42,077 nt of DNA from Streptomyces sp. SID9727 (GTDB lineage Bacteria > Actinomycetota > Actinomycetes > Streptomycetales > Streptomycetaceae), in the NCBI RefSeq assembly GCF_010550605.1, contig NZ_JAAGNI010000043.1:1-42077 (forward strand), written 5' to 3'. The notes below the pieces were generated by a model that was not told the origin of the DNA, did not search any database, and saw only the letters and a list, made by a program, of their open reading frames with translations. Below are positions 11,265 to 19,694 of this stretch, piece after piece (the stretch's first letter is position 1; the number at the start of each line of letters is the position of its first letter). Position numbers and translations under genes: made by a program.

Positions 11265-11337
11265 CGGGTCTCCCGGTCGGTGAGGTGTCCGGCGCGGGGA
11301 GCGCCGGCGGTGCCCCCGACGTTACTCCATCGTTTTA

Positions 11338-11402
11338 GATGCATCAAGAGAGATGTATCAGGGAGGATGCATCTCCCAGCGATACATCGGTAGTGATGGA
11401 TG
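11338..11402. promoter_or_regulatory. Phased array of GATRYATC palindromes (MarR operator candidate)
   Basis: Four 8-bp palindrome-type boxes lie in the divergent region: GATGCATC 11338-11345, GATGTATC 11352-11359, GATGCATC 11366-11373 and GATACATC 11381-11388. Start-to-start spacing is 14, 14 and 15 bp. A degenerate fifth, GATGGATG (11395-11402), follows 14 bp later, and a half box (CATC) lies 14 bp before the first. Box 4 sits where the -35 of the MarR gene would be. Confidence 0.75.
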
Positions 11403-11419
11403 GGGATAGGGTTCGCTCC

Positions 11420-11893
11420 ATGAGTACCTCGATGACCCCGGTCCAGCTGTTCCTGCTCGGACGGACCCTGATGAAGATCGGTGAGCAGGCGCTCCCGGAG
11501 CCGTCGGCCCCGGCCGGCGCCGTGCAGCGCGGAGGCACCCGGGCGGCCCTGGTCGTGCTGAGCGACGTCCTGGGGCACCAGGACACCTCCGTGAGCGAGA
11601 TCGCCGCCCGCACGGGCCTGCCGCAGAGTCAGGTCTCGGGTGCCGTGGCCCGGCTGAAGGAAACCGGCTCGTTCGTGTCCGCGCCCGATCCGGCCGATGG
11701 CAGGCGGCAGTTGATCCGTACGGCCACCGAGGTGTCGGAGCGGGTGGCCGAGGTGCGGTCCGCCCGGATCGACGACGCGTTGAGCGCTGCGCTGGGCACC
11801 GACGACCCGGAGACGATGCGCAGGATCGGCGCGGCGTTGGACGTGCTCGCCCTGCACCTCACGCCGGAGGCCGCGGCGGACCCCCGGACGTGA
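11420..11893 (+). CDS. MarR-family transcriptional regulator
   Basis: 157 aa. It has a winged helix-turn-helix: helix pair DTSVSEIAARTGLPQSQVSGAVARLKETG (about residues 55-83) and wing SAPDPADGRRQLIRTA with the conserved D-x-R that contacts the minor groove. The ends form the helical dimerisation region. ATG 11420 fits a leaderless start, with TAGGGT (11407-11412) exactly 7 nt upstream; an ATG at 11339 in the same frame would place the operator boxes inside the gene and is rejected. The box array directly upstream argues for autoregulation and control of the divergent hydrolase. MarR proteins usually respond to phenolic or aromatic ligands or to oxidants. Confidence 0.85.
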   Translation: MSTSMTPVQLFLLGRTLMKIGEQALPEPSAPAGAVQRGGTRAALVVLSDVLGHQDTSVSEIAARTGLPQSQVSGAVARLKETGSFVSAPDPADGRRQLIRTATEVSERVAEVRSARIDDALSAALGTDDPETMRRIGAALDVLALHLTPEAAADPRT

Positions 11894-11904
11894 GGTACGG
11901 GCGC

Positions 11905-12537
11905 TCAGATCTCCTTCAGCAGCGCGTCCGTCGTCGTCACGACCGCGCAGCGGCCCGCCGCCCAGCGCAGCGCCATGTCGTGGTCCTCGCGCGAGAAGTC
12001 CGCGACCGCGTCGGCCACCACGAAGGCCTGGATGTCGCGCATCCATGCGTCCGCGGCGCTCATCAGCACACCGATGTGCGCGTACACGCCGGTGATCACC
12101 AGTTGGTCGCGGCCGCCGTCGCGGATGAGGGATTCCAGCTCGGTGCGCACGAAGGCGCTGTACTTCCACTTGGTGAGCACCGTGTCGCCCGGCGCGGGTG
12201 CCACCTCGTCCGGCGAGGCGAGGGCCTCCGGGTCGTCCGCCATCCCCGGCCCCCAGAAGTCCAGCTGGAGACCGCGCTCCTCGGCGCTCTGGCCGCCGCG
12301 CTGCGCCGAGTGCACGACGGGTATCCCGGCCCGGCGGGCGGCCTCCATCACGCGGGCGGTGTTCGCGAGCATGCCGGTCAGCGGCTCCTCGCCGGAACGG
12401 TACGCGCGCAGGAAGTGGTTCTGGAGGTCGTGGACGAGCAGCACGGCGCGCGCCGGGTCGACGGTCCAGCCGACCCGGTTCGCCGGGAGCTCGTCGGCGC
12501 CGGGCAGGGGATAGGGGGCGATGGCGGGAAGTGCCAT
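11905..12537 (-). CDS. dhbB: Isochorismatase (2,3-dihydro-2,3-dihydroxybenzoate synthase), no carrier domain
   Basis: 210 aa. It hydrolyses the pyruvyl ether of isochorismate. The core matches EntB/DhbB/PhzD: AVLLVHDLQNHFL with the catalytic Asp, LDFWGPGM, the catalytic Lys in TKWKYSAFVRT, and GVYAHIGVLMSAADAWMRDIQ, where the nucleophile position is occupied as in this group by Ala/His/Ile rather than Cys. EntB and DhbB of about 285-310 aa end in an aryl-carrier domain; this protein stops right after the hydrolase domain, as PhzD does. It is the last gene of the operon, 33 bp after dhbE and 11 bp from the convergent MarR gene. PhzD-like use on aminodeoxyisochorismate is possible in principle, but the neighbours and iron box favour dihydroxybenzoate. 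Confidence 0.88.
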   Translation of the reverse strand: MALPAIAPYPLPGADELPANRVGWTVDPARAVLLVHDLQNHFLRAYRSGEEPLTGMLANTARVMEAARRAGIPVVHSAQRGGQSAEERGLQLDFWGPGMADDPEALASPDEVAPAPGDTVLTKWKYSAFVRTELESLIRDGGRDQLVITGVYAHIGVLMSAADAWMRDIQAFVVADAVADFSREDHDMALRWAAGRCAVVTTTDALLKEI

Positions 12538-12570
12538 GGGAGCAGCCTTTCGGTGCCGCGCGGAGCGGTC

Positions 12571-14229
12571 TCAGTTCTGTGCGGGGGGAGTTGACGCGGA
12601 GGCGGGAGCCGCATCGGTCCGCAGGCCCTTCTTGCTGATCTTGCCGATCCCCGTCTGCGGGAAGACGTCCACGAACTCGACGAGGTCGGGCACCTTGTAC
12701 GCGGCGATTCCGTGGGCGCGCACGTGCCGCTTCACGGCGAGCGCCCCGGGCGGTTCGGCGCCCTCGCGCAGAATGACGTACGCCAGGGTGCGTTCACCGA
12801 GATACGGGTCGGCCACGCCGACCACCGACACGTCGTGCACCGACGGGTGGGCCAGGATGATGTTCTCGACCTCCTCGGGTGCGATCTTCTCGCCGCCCCG
12901 GTTGATCTGGTCCTTCGCCCGTCCCTCCACGACCAGATGGCCGCTCGCGGTGCGGCGCACGATGTCGCCCGTGCGGTAGAAGCCGTCCTCGGTGAACGCG
13001 GTCCTGTTGTGCTCGGGGGCGCGCCAGTAGCCCCGGATCGTGTACGGACCCCGGGTCAGCAGATGCCCGAACCGCCCGTCGGGGACGTCCTGTCCGGCGT
13101 CGTCGACGATGCGGATCTCGTCGTCCTCGGAGATCGGCCGGCCCTGGGTGCCGACGATCGTCTCGTAGTCGTCGTCCAGCCGGGTGTAGTTGACGAGTCC
13201 CTCGGCCATCCCGAAGACCTGCATGAGCCGGCAGCCGAGCGCCGGTTCGAGGCGCCGGGCCGCCGTCTCGCTGTACTTGGCGCCGCCGACGAGGATCAGC
13301 TCCAGGCTCGACAGGTCCTGCTCCGCCGAAGCGGCCGCGTCCGTCCACACCAGGGCGAGCGGCGGGACCATGCCCGTCATGGTGACGCGTTCCCGTTCGA
13401 TGACAGGGAACGCCGTGGCCGGATCGGGTCGCGGGCAGAGGACGACGGTGCCGCCCGCGTACAGCGTGCCGAGCCAGCCGGGCGAGCTCATCGGGAAGTT
13501 GTGCGCGGCGGGCAGGAGCACCAGGAAGCGGGTGTCCGCGTCGACGCCGCAGATCTCGTTGGAGCCGCGCAGCGAGTAGATGTAGTCGTCGTGCGTACGG
13601 GGGATGAGCTTGGGCACCCCCGTGGTGCCGCCGGACAGCTGGAGGAAGGCCAGGTCGTGCGGCTCGGGCCCGTCCTCCGGCGCCCCGGCCGCGTCGCACG
13701 GCACGTCGGCCAGGGCGGTGTGCCCGCCCGGATCGCCGACGACGAACACGTGCTTCAGGGTGGGCGCCTGCTCCCGTACGGCGGTGGCCAGCGCGCGGTG
13801 GTCGAACCCCGCGTGCTGGTCCGGGATGACGTAGGCGACAGCCTCGGCGAAGGAGCAGAAGTAGCCGATCTCCGTCTCACGGTGGGCGGGCAGCGCGTAC
13901 ACGGGGAGCGCGCCGATGCGGAAGAGGGCGAAGACGACCTCGGCGAACTCGGCGATGTTGGGCAGCTGGACGACGACCCGGTCGCCCCTGGCTATTCCGC
14001 GCGCCCGGAAGCCGGCCGCCAGCCGGGCCGCGCGCTCGTCCAGCTCCCGGTACGTCCAGGCGCGGCGCTCGGGTGCGGGGTCGATCAGCGCGACGCGGTC
14101 GCCGTGGGCCTCGGCCCGTTCGCGCAGCACGCTCGTGAAGGTCTCGCCGCGCCAGTGCCCGGCCGCGCGGTAACGGGCGGCGAACTCGGCGGGCCAGGTC
14201 GGGGCGTCTTCGTACGGTGAGGCGGTCAT
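12571..14229 (-). CDS. dhbE: 2,3-dihydroxybenzoate-AMP ligase
   Basis: 552 aa, an ANL-superfamily stand-alone aryl-acid adenylating enzyme. It activates 2,3-dihydroxybenzoate with ATP and loads it on an aryl carrier protein. Seen are the P-loop [19 protein letters not shown] (about 190-208), [12 protein letters not shown] in the acid pocket as in DhbE/Ent[17 protein letters not shown], the hinge region [20 protein letters not shown] and the C-terminal catalytic Lys near [15 protein letters not shown] 14229 is chosen because the family-typical start ([17 protein letters not shown]) follows; the frame stays open upstream only as overlap with dhbA. The distance to dhbA is 46 bp. Salicylate activation cannot be excluded. 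Confidence 0.93.
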   Translation of the reverse strand: MTASPYEDAPTWPAEFAARYRAAGHWRGETFTSVLRERAEAHGDRVALIDPAPERRAWTYRELDERAARLAAGFRARGIARGDRVVVQLPNIAEFAEVVFALFRIGALPVYALPAHRETEIGYFCSFAEAVAYVIPDQHAGFDHRALATAVREQAPTLKHVFVVGDPGGHTALADVPCDAAGAPEDGPEPHDLAFLQLSGGTTGVPKLIPRTHDDYIYSLRGSNEICGVDADTRFLVLLPAAHNFPMSSPGWLGTLYAGGTVVLCPRPDPATAFPVIERERVTMTGMVPPLALVWTDAAASAEQDLSSLELILVGGAKYSETAARRLEPALGCRLMQVFGMAEGLVNYTRLDDDYETIVGTQGRPISEDDEIRIVDDAGQDVPDGRFGHLLTRGPYTIRGYWRAPEHNRTAFTEDGFYRTGDIVRRTASGHLVVEGRAKDQINRGGEKIAPEEVENIILAHPSVHDVSVVGVADPYLGERTLAYVILREGAEPPGALAVKRHVRAHGIAAYKVPDLVEFVDVFPQTGIGKISKKGLRTDAAPASASTPPAQN

Positions 14230-14275
14230 CGTTCCAGGGCTCCAGGGGGCGTTTGCGGGGTGCCGGGCGGACGGG

Positions 14276-15115
14276 TCAGGCGCGCAGGGTCGCGCCGCCG
14301 TCGACGTACAGGTCGTGCAGGGTGATGTGGCGGGCCCGGTCGGACACGAGGAAGGCGACCGCCTCGGCGATGTCGGCCGGGTCGGCGATCCGGCCGAGCG
14401 GGATGCCCGTGCGGTAGCTCGCCGGGTCGCCGGCGATGACGCGCTGCGCGGCGGGCCCGTCGTCGTGGGCCTCATCGGCGGGCCACATCCCGCGCTGCAT
14501 GTCGGTGAGCGTGGAGCCGGGCGAGACGGTGTTGCAGCGGACGCCCCGGGGGGCCAGTTCCAGACCGAGGCACTTGGTGAACATGACGGCCGCGGCCTTC
14601 GACGCGGCGTACGCCGCCATGGTCGTACGGGGGATGCCGGCGGCGTTGGACGCGACGGTGACGATGCTGCCCGCGCCCCTGTCCGCCATCCGGCGCCCGA
14701 CGGACCGCGAGACGTGGAACACCCCGTCGGTGTTGACGGCGAACGTCGCCCGCCAGTCCTCGTCGGTCAGCTCGGTGACCGGTGAACAACGCAGTATCCC
14801 GGCGACGTTGACCGTGATGTCGAGGGCGCCGAGCGTGTCCTCGGCCTCGGCGACCAGGGCCTCGACGGCCGCGGCGTCCGTGACGTCCAGCGCCCGGGCG
14901 ACGACGTCCCCGTCGTGCTCCCGGGCGAGGGCGTCGACCCCCTCCGGGGCCGCGTCGGTCGCCAGGACCCGGCAGCCGCGCGCGACGAGGGTCCGCACGA
15001 CCGCCTCGCCTATGCCGCGCCCGGCTCCCGTCACGAGGGCCAGCCGGCCGGCGAGTTCCCGCTCGGCGGGGGCGGCGGGGCGACGGCGGGAAGAAGAGGC
15101 GGAATGCGGCGCCAT
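14276..15115 (-). CDS. dhbA: 2,3-dihydro-2,3-dihydroxybenzoate dehydrogenase
   Basis: 279 aa, a classical SDR with about 20 extra N-terminal residues. It has the NAD+-binding motif [16 protein letters not shown], catalytic Ser in VASNAAG, YAASK (Tyr/Lys pair) and [15 protein letters not shown], a loop typical of EntA/DhbA. It oxidises the product of DhbB to 2,3-dihydroxybenzoate. It is the first gene of the minus-strand operon dhbA-dhbE-dhbB. ATG 15113-15115 is preceded by AGGGAG. An iron box lies 45 bp upstream, so expression is expected under iron limitation. The N-terminal Ser/Arg/Pro-rich extension may be an artefact if translation starts later, but no better start is visible. Confidence 0.9.
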   Translation of the reverse strand: MAPHSASSSRRRPAAPAERELAGRLALVTGAGRGIGEAVVRTLVARGCRVLATDAAPEGVDALAREHDGDVVARALDVTDAAAVEALVAEAEDTLGALDITVNVAGILRCSPVTELTDEDWRATFAVNTDGVFHVSRSVGRRMADRGAGSIVTVASNAAGIPRTTMAAYAASKAAAVMFTKCLGLELAPRGVRCNTVSPGSTLTDMQRGMWPADEAHDDGPAAQRVIAGDPASYRTGIPLGRIADPADIAEAVAFLVSDRARHITLHDLYVDGGATLRA

Positions 15116-15159
15116 GGTCCTGGGATCTCCCTGTGACGGTGAACGGGGAACGGCAACAC

Positions 15160-15178
15160 TTAGGTAAGCCTAACCATA
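15160..15178 (-). promoter_or_regulatory. Iron box (DtxR/IdeR/DmdR-type operator) of dhbAEB
   Basis: Read on the minus strand, TATGGTTAGGCTTACCTAA matches 16 of 19 positions of the actinobacterial consensus TTAGGTTAGGCTAACCTAA. The TATGGT at its upstream end could itself be the -10, so iron-loaded repressor would block initiation. It is 45 bp before the dhbA start. Confidence 0.88.
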
Positions 15179-15544
15179 GAGTGATCACGCGGACCAGGGG
15201 GCCGGAATCGGTGCCTGGGCCGCCCGTGCCGCACGCTATGCCCTTTTTATGCGTACATGGGCTTATAGCCAATTACGGGCGATCTAGACGGTTTTGATGC
15301 TGACGGAAGCGCTCAAAACGGACGAACAGGGATATTGTGCGCCCAGTGGGCAGCGTCACGTCGGCCGTTTCTGACGCGGGATCCGATCGCCCGGTTCCCA
15401 GTCGTGCCAAGTAATTTGACTGCCCCCGGCGCCGGCGATCATGAATATTTCCTTTGATTGATCTTGCAAAACAATTGTGATCAGCAATTCCGGGCTTGTT
15501 CCGGCCGTCGTTTCTCGCTTACGGTCCCGTCATCAATCCGGATG
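15179..15544. other. Gene-free AT-richer intergenic region
   Basis: About 365 bp between the iron box and the riboswitch hold no gene. It is clearly less GC-rich than its surroundings. It must contain the promoter of the riboswitch-controlled gene; TTGACT at 15416-15421 is a possible -35, but no convincing -10 follows at 17-18 bp. An inverted repeat TTTTGA (15292-15297) / TCAAAA (15313-15318) of unknown role is present. Confidence 0.6.
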
Positions 15545-15708
15545 GAACGCCGAATCCTGCCGCCGTCCGGGAACCCGACCACTCACGTACGGCAGGAGCG
15601 GGGGACCCAAGGTTTGCCGCCGGTCCGGAATCCGGAGCGGCTAGGGGTGAAGTCGCCATGCGCGACCGGACATCTCCAGTCCGAACCCGACAGCTCACCT
15701 CGCAGGCG
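15545..15708 (+). promoter_or_regulatory. c-di-AMP riboswitch (ydaO-yuaA class)
   Basis: The 5' leader has the conserved blocks of this riboswitch as found before Streptomyces cell-wall lytic genes: AACGCCGAATCCTGCCG at the start, CGGCAGGAGCGGGGGACCCA from 15590, GGGGTGAAGTCGCC, and CCGAACCCGACAGCTCACCT-CGCAGGCG at the 3' end (15681-15708). The CCTGCCG and CGGCAGG blocks pair. It ends 18 bp before the start codon, so control may act on translation or on elongation; c-di-AMP binding usually turns the downstream gene off. Confidence 0.9.
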
Positions 15709-15726
15709 ACGGAGAGGAAATACCCC

Positions 15727-16593
15727 ATGCCCTTCACGGGTAAGCACCGTCGTGCCAAGTCCGCGTCCCTGACCCGCGGTTTCATCGCTGTCAGTGCGGG
15801 CGGAGCCGTTCTCGCGCTCCCCCTGATCACGGCCGGATCGGCCTCCGCCGCCCCCGCCAAGACCGTCGTCGCCGAAAAGGCTTCGGCCTCGACTTCCGCT
15901 GCCGGCAAGGAAATTGCCGTGCGCAAGGCCGCGTCCACCACCTATTCCGTGGTGTCCGGTGATTCGCTTTACAAGATCGCCCAGGGGTATTCCCTCAGCG
16001 GCGGCTGGGAGCGGCTGTACAAGGACAACCGCGGTGCTGTCGGCAGCAACCCCGACCTCATTCACCCGGGTCTGAAGCTCACCATCGGCGCCGCGTCCGA
16101 GGCCGCCGCCCCGAAGGCCGCGGAGAAGAGCGAATTCAAGGCGGAGACCGCCGAGAAGAACGGTGACACCGCCCCCCGGGCCGAGAGCGCCGACCGTGCC
16201 GACCGCTCCGAGCGCACCGTCGTCCCGGTCGCCGCCGAGAAGCCCGCCGAGACCCAGGCGGCCGTCGCGTACACCGACGACCTCGACGGCTGGATCAAGG
16301 AATCCCTGGCCGTCATGGCCGAGCAGGGCATTCCCGGCAGCTACGACGGCATCTACCGCAACATCATGCGCGAGTCCTCGGGCAACCCGATGGCGATCAA
16401 CAACTGGGACATCAACGCCGTCAACGGCACGCCCTCCAAGGGCCTGCTCCAGGTGATCCAGCCCACCTTCGACGCCTACCACGTGCCCGGTACGTCGATG
16501 GACATCTACGACCCGGTCGCCAACATCACGGCCGCGTGCAACTACGCCGCCGCCACGTACGGCTCGATGGACAACGTCTTCGGCGCGTACTGA
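15727..16593 (+). CDS. Secreted LysM / transglycosylase-like cell-wall lytic protein
   Basis: 288 aa. A signal peptide with basic start MPFTGKHRRAK and a hydrophobic core is cleaved near GSASAAP. A LysM peptidoglycan-binding domain follows (YSVVSGDSLYKIAQGYSL...NPDLIHPGLKLTIG, about 75-120), then a charged Ala/Glu/Lys linker and a C-terminal SLT-type lytic transglycosylase domain (IYRNIMRESSGNP with catalytic Glu216, then SKGLLQVIQPTFDAY and NITAACNYAAATYGSMDNV). It is expected to cut glycan strands during growth, germination or sporulation, like the Streptomyces Swl/Rpf set. ATG 15727 has GGAGAGGAAA upstream. The c-di-AMP riboswitch links it to turgor or potassium signalling. Confidence 0.93.
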   Translation: MPFTGKHRRAKSASLTRGFIAVSAGGAVLALPLITAGSASAAPAKTVVAEKASASTSAAGKEIAVRKAASTTYSVVSGDSLYKIAQGYSLSGGWERLYKDNRGAVGSNPDLIHPGLKLTIGAASEAAAPKAAEKSEFKAETAEKNGDTAPRAESADRADRSERTVVPVAAEKPAETQAAVAYTDDLDGWIKESLAVMAEQGIPGSYDGIYRNIMRESSGNPMAINNWDINAVNGTPSKGLLQVIQPTFDAYHVPGTSMDIYDPVANITAACNYAAATYGSMDNVFGAY

Positions 16594-16600
16594 TCCACAC

Positions 16601-16667
16601 CTGCCCCGTGCTCGGGGCAGTGCGTGAGCAGGGGTGGAAAGAAGCGGAAGCGCTCCTTTCCACCCCT
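16601..16667 (+). terminator. Tandem hairpin terminators after the LysM gene
   Basis: Two hairpins follow the stop. The first is CTGCCCCG (16601-16608) / CGGGGCAG (16613-16620). The second is longer: AGGGGTGGAAAG (16630-16641) with its complement at 16656-16667, continued inwards by AGCG/CGCT around a GAAG loop and followed by TT. They make a strong double terminator. I see no gene between 16668 and 16840. Confidence 0.75.
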
Positions 16668-16840
16668 TTGGTCTGCCCGGCCGGCGGCGACGGACGTCCC
16701 GCGGCCCGCTCACCACCGCTCCGGTCGAGGACGGGGGCGCGAGGCGGCCGACGCGGGGCCGCCGTGCCCGGCCGTCCCGGAGTGCGGGGGCGCGGCCGGG
16801 CGTGGATGCTGGAACGGTCAGCGTCTCTAGGAGGTCAGTC

Positions 16841-17026
16841 ATGAGCATGCTCGACAAGATCAAGGACATGATCAAGGGGCATCCGGACCAGGCCCGCCAG
16901 GGAGTCGAAAAGGGCGGCGACTACGTCGACAAGAAGACCGGCGGCAAGTACGGCGGTCAGGTCGACTCGGCCCAGCAGAAGATGAACGACCAGTTCGGCG
17001 ACCGACCGCCGGGCGAGGGCCGGTAA
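16841..17026 (+). CDS. Small MT0933/Rv0909-type antitoxin-family protein
   Basis: 61 aa, highly charged: MSMLDKIKDMIKGH, then QARQGVEKGGDYVDKKTGGKYGGQVDSAQQK, the pattern of the MT0933-like antitoxin family (named after the Rv0909 antitoxin of M. tuberculosis) and close in composition to CsbD-type stress proteins. TAGGAGGTCAGTC gives an excellent ribosome-binding site for ATG 16841. There is no small toxin-like gene on either side, so it is a solitary member; such solitary copies are common in Streptomyces and may be stress proteins and not antitoxins. It ends just before a long perfect hairpin. Confidence 0.75.
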   Translation: MSMLDKIKDMIKGHPDQARQGVEKGGDYVDKKTGGKYGGQVDSAQQKMNDQFGDRPPGEGR

Positions 17027-17045
17027 GCGCCCGCACGGATCGTGA

Positions 17046-17087
17046 GGGAGCGGTGGACGCCACACAGCCGTGGCGTCCACCGCTCCC
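17046..17087 (+). terminator. Terminator with perfect 18-bp stem
   Basis: GGGAGCGGTGGACGCCAC (17046-17063) pairs exactly with 17070-17087 around a 6-nt loop, 20 bp after the small antitoxin-family gene. It has no T-run, as is common for Streptomyces terminators. Confidence 0.8.
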
Positions 17088-17167
17088 ACGCGTCGCACCC
17101 CGTCGGCCGCGCGGGCCCGGCGCGCCTCCGACGTGCCGCCCCCGCCGCCCGGGGGCATCCTGACTGT

Positions 17168-19672
17168 GTGACCTGGCACGGCGCGGCCGGGCGGCTGCCC
17201 TCCGGCCCGAGCGGCGGCCCGCCCGGAGGACCCGAGGACGGCTGGGCGCCGGACGACCTGTCCCTGGCGCTCGCCCAGTCCGTCGTGAACGCCATCGAGG
17301 CGGTCGGCGGCCGGGCCGGCGGGGTCTACCTCCCGTCCCGCACCCCCGGCCTGCTCCGGCTGGCCGTGCTCGCGGGCCTCCCCGGCCCCCTGTTCCGCCC
17401 CTGGTGGCGGATGCACGTGAACCGGCCGTTCCCCGTCGCCGAGGCGTTCCGCACCGGCAGCCCGGTCTACCTCTCCGACGCGGAGGACGCCATGCGGCGC
17501 TTCCCGCAGCTGATGGCCGGACTGCCGTTCCCCTTCGGCTCCCTGTACGTGCCGGTGCCGCGCCGCCGCCGGCCGGTCGGCGTCCTCGTCGTCCTGCGCG
17601 CCGCGACCGGCGACGAGCCGGTGTCCGCCGCCGACCGGGACCGGCTCCAGCACATCGCCCGCGGCCTGGGCACACAGCTGGCCGCCCTCGCGGAGGCGGG
17701 CGTCCGGCCGGAGTGGGAGGGCGAACCGCTCCCCGTACAGCTGCCCGCCAGGACGTCCCCGCCCGTACGCATCGGCCGCTTCGACTGGAACCTCGCCACC
17801 GGTGCCGTCGAGGCGGACGACGACCTGTCGGCGATCCTCGGCACCGGAACCGGGCGCTTCCCCGGCACCATCGGGGCCCTGGCCGCCCGGCTCGCACCGG
17901 AGGACGTCCACGGCCTCTGGGCGCTGGCCCGGCAGGCGGCGGGATCCGGCGGCCCCGTCGTCCGCCGGATGCGGCTGCGCGGCCCGGACGGGCGCTCCCA
18001 CCTGCTGGAGGTCTCCGGACGCCGGCAGGACGACGAGGGGCCCGGCGGGCACCTGACCGGCTTCCTGGTGGACCTGGGCATCGGCCCGGTCGTCACCGAG
18101 GCCGCCGACCGGCTGCCGCGCGGCATCTTCTCGCTCGACCGCTTCGGCCGGATCACCTACGTCAACCCGCTCGCCGAGGACATGCTCGGCCGGCCCCGCG
18201 CCGCGCTGGTCGGCCGGGTCTTCTGGGAGGCGCTGCCCTGGTTCGCCAACCCGGCGTACGAGGACCACTACCGGGCCGCGATGATCTCCGACGCCCCGGT
18301 CCACTTCCTCGCCCGCCGCGACCCGCCGCCCTGGCTCTCCGTCTCCCTGTACCCGGGGCAGGACGGCCTGACCGCCGTCCTCACGCCCGCCGAGAAGCCC
18401 GCCTACGCCCCGGACTCCGTCGTCACGCCCGGACTGGGGCTCGGCTCACCGGCCGACCGGTCCGCCGCCCTCTACCGGCCGGTCGCCCTCGCCATCGCGC
18501 TCACCGAGGCCGTCACCGCCCGGCAGGTCTCCCGCGTGGTCACCGAGGAGCTGCTTCCGGCCTTCGGCGGCCGGCAACTGGCGATCTACCTGCTCAAGGA
18601 GGGCCACCTCTACCTGGAGTGGGAGACCGGCTTCCCACCGGGTTTCCTCGACCGGTTCGACGCGGTCGGCCTGGACGCCCGCATCCCCGGCGTGGAGACG
18701 CTCACCACCGGGCGCCCCCTCTTCTTCGAGTCGATGCAGCGCCTGGCCGCCGCCTACCCGGGCATCCCCATGGAAACCGATGTCGGCGCCCGTGCCTTCC
18801 TCCCGCTCATCGCCTCCGGGCGGCTCGTCGGCTCCTGCATCCTCGGCTTCGACCAGCCACGCGGCTTCAGCCCCGAGGAGCGCACGGTCCTGACCGCCCT
18901 GGCCGGCCTCATCGCCCAGGCCCTCCAGCGGGCCCAGCGCTACGACACCGAGGCCGCCCTCGCCCGCGGCCTCCAGGACGCCCTGCTGCCGCACCGGCTG
19001 CCCGCCGTCCGCGGCATCGACACCCAGGGCCGCTACCTCGCCGGCACCCAGGGCATGGACGTCGGCGGCGACTGGTACGACGTGATCGAGACCCGCGGGC
19101 GCCTCGCCCTCGTCATCGGGGACGTGCAGGGGCACGGCGTGGCCGCCGCCGCGACCATGGGCCAGCTCCGCAGCGCCGTACGGGCCTTCGCGCTCAGCGG
19201 CCACGACCCGCAGGAGGTGATGAGCGGTACCAACCGCCTGCTCATCGACCTGGACACCGGCCAGTTCGCCAGCTGCTGCTACATCGTGACGGACCCGGCC
19301 ACCGGCCGGACGCACGCCGTGCGCGCCGGGCACCCCCAGCCCGTTCTGCGCCGGCCCGACGGCACCGCCGAGGTCATGGAACTCCCCGGCGGCATCGTCC
19401 TGGGCATCGACGCCGAGGCCGCCTACCCCGTCACCGAACTGCACCTCGACCCCGGCGCCACGCTCGCCCTGTACACCGACGGCCTGGTCGAACAGGCGGG
19501 CATCGACATCGACGTCGGGGTCGAGCGGCTGCGCTCCACCCTCGCGGGCCGGGGCGCCGCCCCGCTCGCCGACACGGCCGACCATGTCATCCGCCGCGCC
19601 CGCCAGGCCGCGGACCGGCCCGACGACATCGCGTTGCTCCTCGCGGCCCGGTGGACGGGGGAGGACGCCTGA
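17168..19672 (+). CDS. SpoIIE-type PP2C phosphatase with GAF and PAS sensor domains
   Basis: 834 aa from GTG 17168; the start is uncertain because the upstream frame is open through the preceding hairpin and no strong ribosome-binding site is seen. Domain order: N-terminal GAF-like (about 20-180), PAS-like (FDWNLATGAVEADDDLSAIL, about 200-310), a second PAS (GIFSLDRFGRITYVNPLAEDMLGR, about 320-440), GAF (about 460-610) and C-terminal SpoIIE/RsbU phosphatase (about 620-830). The phosphatase keeps the metal-binding Asp motifs GGDWYDVI, GDVQGHG, YTDGLVE and PDDIALLL. It should dephosphorylate an anti-anti-sigma factor (SpoIIAA/RsbV type) in a partner-switching pathway. No transmembrane segment is seen, so it senses cytoplasmic signals. 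The partners are not encoded nearby. Confidence 0.9.
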   Translation: MTWHGAAGRLPSGPSGGPPGGPEDGWAPDDLSLALAQSVVNAIEAVGGRAGGVYLPSRTPGLLRLAVLAGLPGPLFRPWWRMHVNRPFPVAEAFRTGSPVYLSDAEDAMRRFPQLMAGLPFPFGSLYVPVPRRRRPVGVLVVLRAATGDEPVSAADRDRLQHIARGLGTQLAALAEAGVRPEWEGEPLPVQLPARTSPPVRIGRFDWNLATGAVEADDDLSAILGTGTGRFPGTIGALAARLAPEDVHGLWALARQAAGSGGPVVRRMRLRGPDGRSHLLEVSGRRQDDEGPGGHLTGFLVDLGIGPVVTEAADRLPRGIFSLDRFGRITYVNPLAEDMLGRPRAALVGRVFWEALPWFANPAYEDHYRAAMISDAPVHFLARRDPPPWLSVSLYPGQDGLTAVLTPAEKPAYAPDSVVTPGLGLGSPADRSAALYRPVALAIALTEAVTARQVSRVVTEELLPAFGGRQLAIYLLKEGHLYLEWETGFPPGFLDRFDAVGLDARIPGVETLTTGRPLFFESMQRLAAAYPGIPMETDVGARAFLPLIASGRLVGSCILGFDQPRGFSPEERTVLTALAGLIAQALQRAQRYDTEAALARGLQDALLPHRLPAVRGIDTQGRYLAGTQGMDVGGDWYDVIETRGRLALVIGDVQGHGVAAAATMGQLRSAVRAFALSGHDPQEVMSGTNRLLIDLDTGQFASCCYIVTDPATGRTHAVRAGHPQPVLRRPDGTAEVMELPGGIVLGIDAEAAYPVTELHLDPGATLALYTDGLVEQAGIDIDVGVERLRSTLAGRGAAPLADTADHVIRRARQAADRPDDIALLLAARWTGEDA

Positions 19673-19694
19673 CGACAGCCTCGGCACCGGGGCC

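Noticed and set aside
11905..12537. Phenazine-type PhzD function for the isochorismatase
   Set aside because: No phz genes nearby; dhbA and dhbE in the same operon and the iron box point to dihydroxybenzoate.
15281..15290. GATCTAGACG as a further dre site
   Set aside because: Only 8 of 10 core bases match and symmetry is broken at both ends.
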